Positions 62,123 to 64,000 of a stretch of DNA of 64,000 bases are shown here, in pieces. Below the pieces are notes generated by a model, which was not told the origin of the DNA, searched no databases, and saw only the letters and a program-made list of their open reading frames with translations. Source of the DNA: Megaustenia siamemsis (Eukaryota; Mollusca; Gastropoda; Stylommatophora; Ariophantidae); NCBI GenBank assembly GCA_032433765.1, contig JAVIAB010000008.1:46496606-46560605 (forward strand), read 5' to 3'. The translations under genes were made by a program, and so were the position numbers. Each line of letters begins with the position of its first letter. Positions within the stretch are counted from its first letter, which is position 1.

Positions 62123-62469
62123 TTGATTTTCATGGACTATTTCTCCTACCTATGGTCCATTTCTCCCCTTCATCAGTTCCATTTCTCCCCATATGCGGTC
62201 CATTTCACCCCACTATGGTATCATTGTTTCAAATGTATATTTCATAAAAAGTGTTAATGTTTAACCATTCTTTGAAGACTATATTTTGAAATAAATGGAT
62301 ATTTCACTCAGCGATATGAATAACATCGCAGAATTATTATTATTTATAGAGATATACCGATTTTGGTGAGAAATGAAAAATGATGGTCCATTTCTCCCCA
62401 CTCTCCCCTAAATACTTGTACATGTCTTACACAGCTATACGAATAACGTGTCACGTATCACGTGCATGG

Positions 62470-62700
62470 GTACAACCGCAGCTATCTATAGTATAGTTTT
62501 ACTTAGGCCTGTGGACTAATAGGGAAATATCGAAATCACCCCAAACTTGTGACGTATTCAGCCATGCGAGCTATAACAGCTGACGTAATTTTACCTACAA
62601 CCGCCCCTGCCCGCAATGCTGAAAACGTCACAAGCTTTGGGTAATCCCTTTCAGTCAACTAGCCTTATATTCTATAGATAGCTGTGGTATAGAACACATA
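62470..62700. mobile_element. Foldback-type MITE, copy 2
   Basis: ACCGCAGCTATCTATAG at the left is inverted as CTATAGATAGCTGTGGT at the right, and the inner ACCCCAAACTTGTGACG...TTCAGC is inverted as GCTGAAAACGTCACAAGC. Matches 14640-14870. Confidence 0.75.
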
Positions 62701-62879
62701 AAGGGAAATCCACGAAGCCAGGACGTGTCGATAACATTTAGTGTGTTGTTGTGCTGTTAATAGTTACTTTGAACATCCCAGTATTTTGTTGACAAGTTTG
62801 GATATAATTAGGGCCAGTGTCGAGATTCGTTGCTAGTTAGTTTTTATTATTATTATTATTATTAAAGCAATCTTTACGA

Positions 62880-63050
62880 CATTTCCCCAATACTAAGGTC
62901 TGCCGGGGGAACATAAGGGACCGGAGAATAAAGGCCGCTTGTCCTGAGCAGTCGCCGCGAGGTTTTCGAGTCTCATCTTATATTTCACTCCCGATATGAA
63001 AATAAAGGCTTGGCTCTACAGAGACTCGAGCGTACGTTCTCCTGTTGTGG
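62880..63050 (+). mobile_element. Short repeat element, second copy of the one nested at 33.8 kb
   Basis: Contains GAGAATAAAGGCCGCTTG, GAGCAGTCGCCGCGAGG, CGAGTCTCATC and TATTTCACTC, in the order seen in reverse at 33746-33860. Confidence 0.55.
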
Positions 63051-63052
63051 CA

Positions 63053-63265
63053 CAATGAATCATCGTCTCGGCCACCTGTTGTTTTATCTTTCAAGAATAT
63101 GTGATGTGAATACCAAATTTCACAGTGTCAACTGAAGTGCCAACACCAAACTATGGATGAATCATGGACTCGGCCACCTGTTGTTTTATCTTTCAAGAAT
63201 CTGCGATGTGAATACCAAATCTCACAGTGTCAAGTGAAGTGCCAACACCAAACTATGGATGAATC
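63053..63265. repeat. Two-copy tandem duplication of about 103 bp
   Basis: GGCCACCTGTTGTTTTATCT through ACCAAACTATGGATGAATCA occurs twice with few changes. Confidence 0.85.
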
Positions 63266-63319
63266 ATTTTCCTTCCCCACTAACAGGCATGAGCAGCTCT
63301 GAAGTAGAAGTTAGATTTG

Positions 63320-63735
63320 CCATCATCATGTGCCATACTGATTGGCGTAGACGATCATGTCCTTCCACAATCTTCTATCCTCAGTACATCTTATCAAGTC
63401 TGTTGTTGACTGTTTTCCATGCCATGACACCAAGCTATCTAGTATTTTTTTTCTTTTTTTTTACCGCGATCTCTCTTTCCCTGTATTTTGCTAGTTTAAC
63501 CAAGTATTCCAAATTTCCTCTTCTCATGATGTTCCCGAAAAAAATGTTGATTGTTTCTTTCTGATATTTTTTTTTTTGAACTCCGTTTTTGTGTTGCCCT
63601 CTGAGAATTTCTTCATTGGTCTTTTTAGCTGTCCAGGGAACTGTCAACATTCTTCTGAGAAATCCCATCACTGTGGCCTCTAATCGCCTTTTAATTTGTT
63701 TGTTTACTGTCCATGTTCCGCTTCCATAGGGGAAT
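63320..63735 (-). pseudogene. RTE-G LINE 3' part
   Basis: The minus strand encodes MMGFLRRMLTVPWTAKKTNE and further basic broken frames. Tail CATCATCATG. Matches 15525-15880. Confidence 0.75.
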
Positions 63736-63854
63736 TAAATTACAAAATTATAAATACAGCAGATGATCTTTGGAGAGAAAAAAGAGAAAGGAGAGAGGGC
63801 AGGAAGTGAGAGAAGTGAAGAGAGAGAACGGGAATAGTGTGATGAATGTTCCAC

Positions 63855-63972
63855 AGTAGATAACTAGATAACAGTAGATAACTAGATAACAGTAGATAAC
63901 TAGATAACAGTAGATAACTAGATAATAGTAGATAACTAGATAACAGTAGATAACTAGATAACAGTAGATAAC
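63855..63972. repeat. 18-bp tandem repeat, about 6.5 copies
   Basis: The unit is GTAGATAACTAGATAACA. Confidence 0.9.
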
Positions 63973-64000
63973 TTCTCAGAGTGTGGGTGAAGTATTAATC

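Larger units (their letters stand above)
59541..62408 (+). mobile_element. Intact pogo-like DNA transposon (2868 bp)
   Basis: Inverted ends are perfect for 23 bp, starting GGGGAGAGTGGGGAGAAATG. TA flanks at 59539-59540 and 62409-62410. The motif GGGGAGAAATGGAC recurs inside near both ends in both orientations (59907, 59935, 62132, 62153, 62176, 62197). It holds one intact transposase gene. Confidence 0.95.

Overview
The window looks like invertebrate animal DNA, most likely from a mollusc. It is AT-rich, has introns of several kilobases, many tandem repeats, several RTE-type LINE families, tRNA-headed SINEs with a common core, and intact pogo-like and mariner elements. The species is an inference from this repeat landscape, not something the sequence states. 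Family labels used here (RTE-A to RTE-G, SINE-1 to SINE-3) are local names for groups of similar copies inside this window.

The main host gene is on the minus strand and covers roughly the first 29 kb. It is broken into nine small exons that are easy to miss. Exon 1 (29109-29073) encodes the start of a signal peptide. It is followed by eight exons at 24168-24033, 20191-20049, 17135-17036, 14560-14436, 9258-9168, 7185-7031, 3858-3750 and 1435-1281. All junctions have GT/AG sites and the reading phase is kept throughout. Each of the eight exons carries exactly three cysteines. Intron phases alternate 1,2,1,2, so exons pair into four six-cysteine modules of symmetric class 1-1. Five N-glycosylation sequons support a secreted glycoprotein. 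I do not recognise the family. Its introns hold nearly all of the repeats found in 1-29 kb.

Regions. 1-29 kb: the cysteine-rich gene, with SINE-1, RTE, hAT and MITE insertions and long minisatellites in its introns. 29-38 kb: minisatellites, a decayed mariner and more SINEs. 38.5-40.6 kb: an intact mariner inserted into an RTE-D copy. 41-50 kb: LINE fragments, an 18-bp repeat and a deleted hAT. 50.4-50.9 kb: a TA-rich palindrome with a SINE in its centre. 50.9-51.3 kb: a possible start of a second secreted-protein gene on the plus strand. 52-56.5 kb: repeats and LINE debris. 56.8-62.4 kb: an intact pogo-like transposon whose left end was split by an RTE-C LINE, which is flanked by near-identical direct repeats of about 564 bp. 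62.4-64 kb: a foldback element, a tandem duplication and LINE debris.

Recurring themes are nesting of elements, and tandem repeats that grew from the 3' ends of LINE copies.
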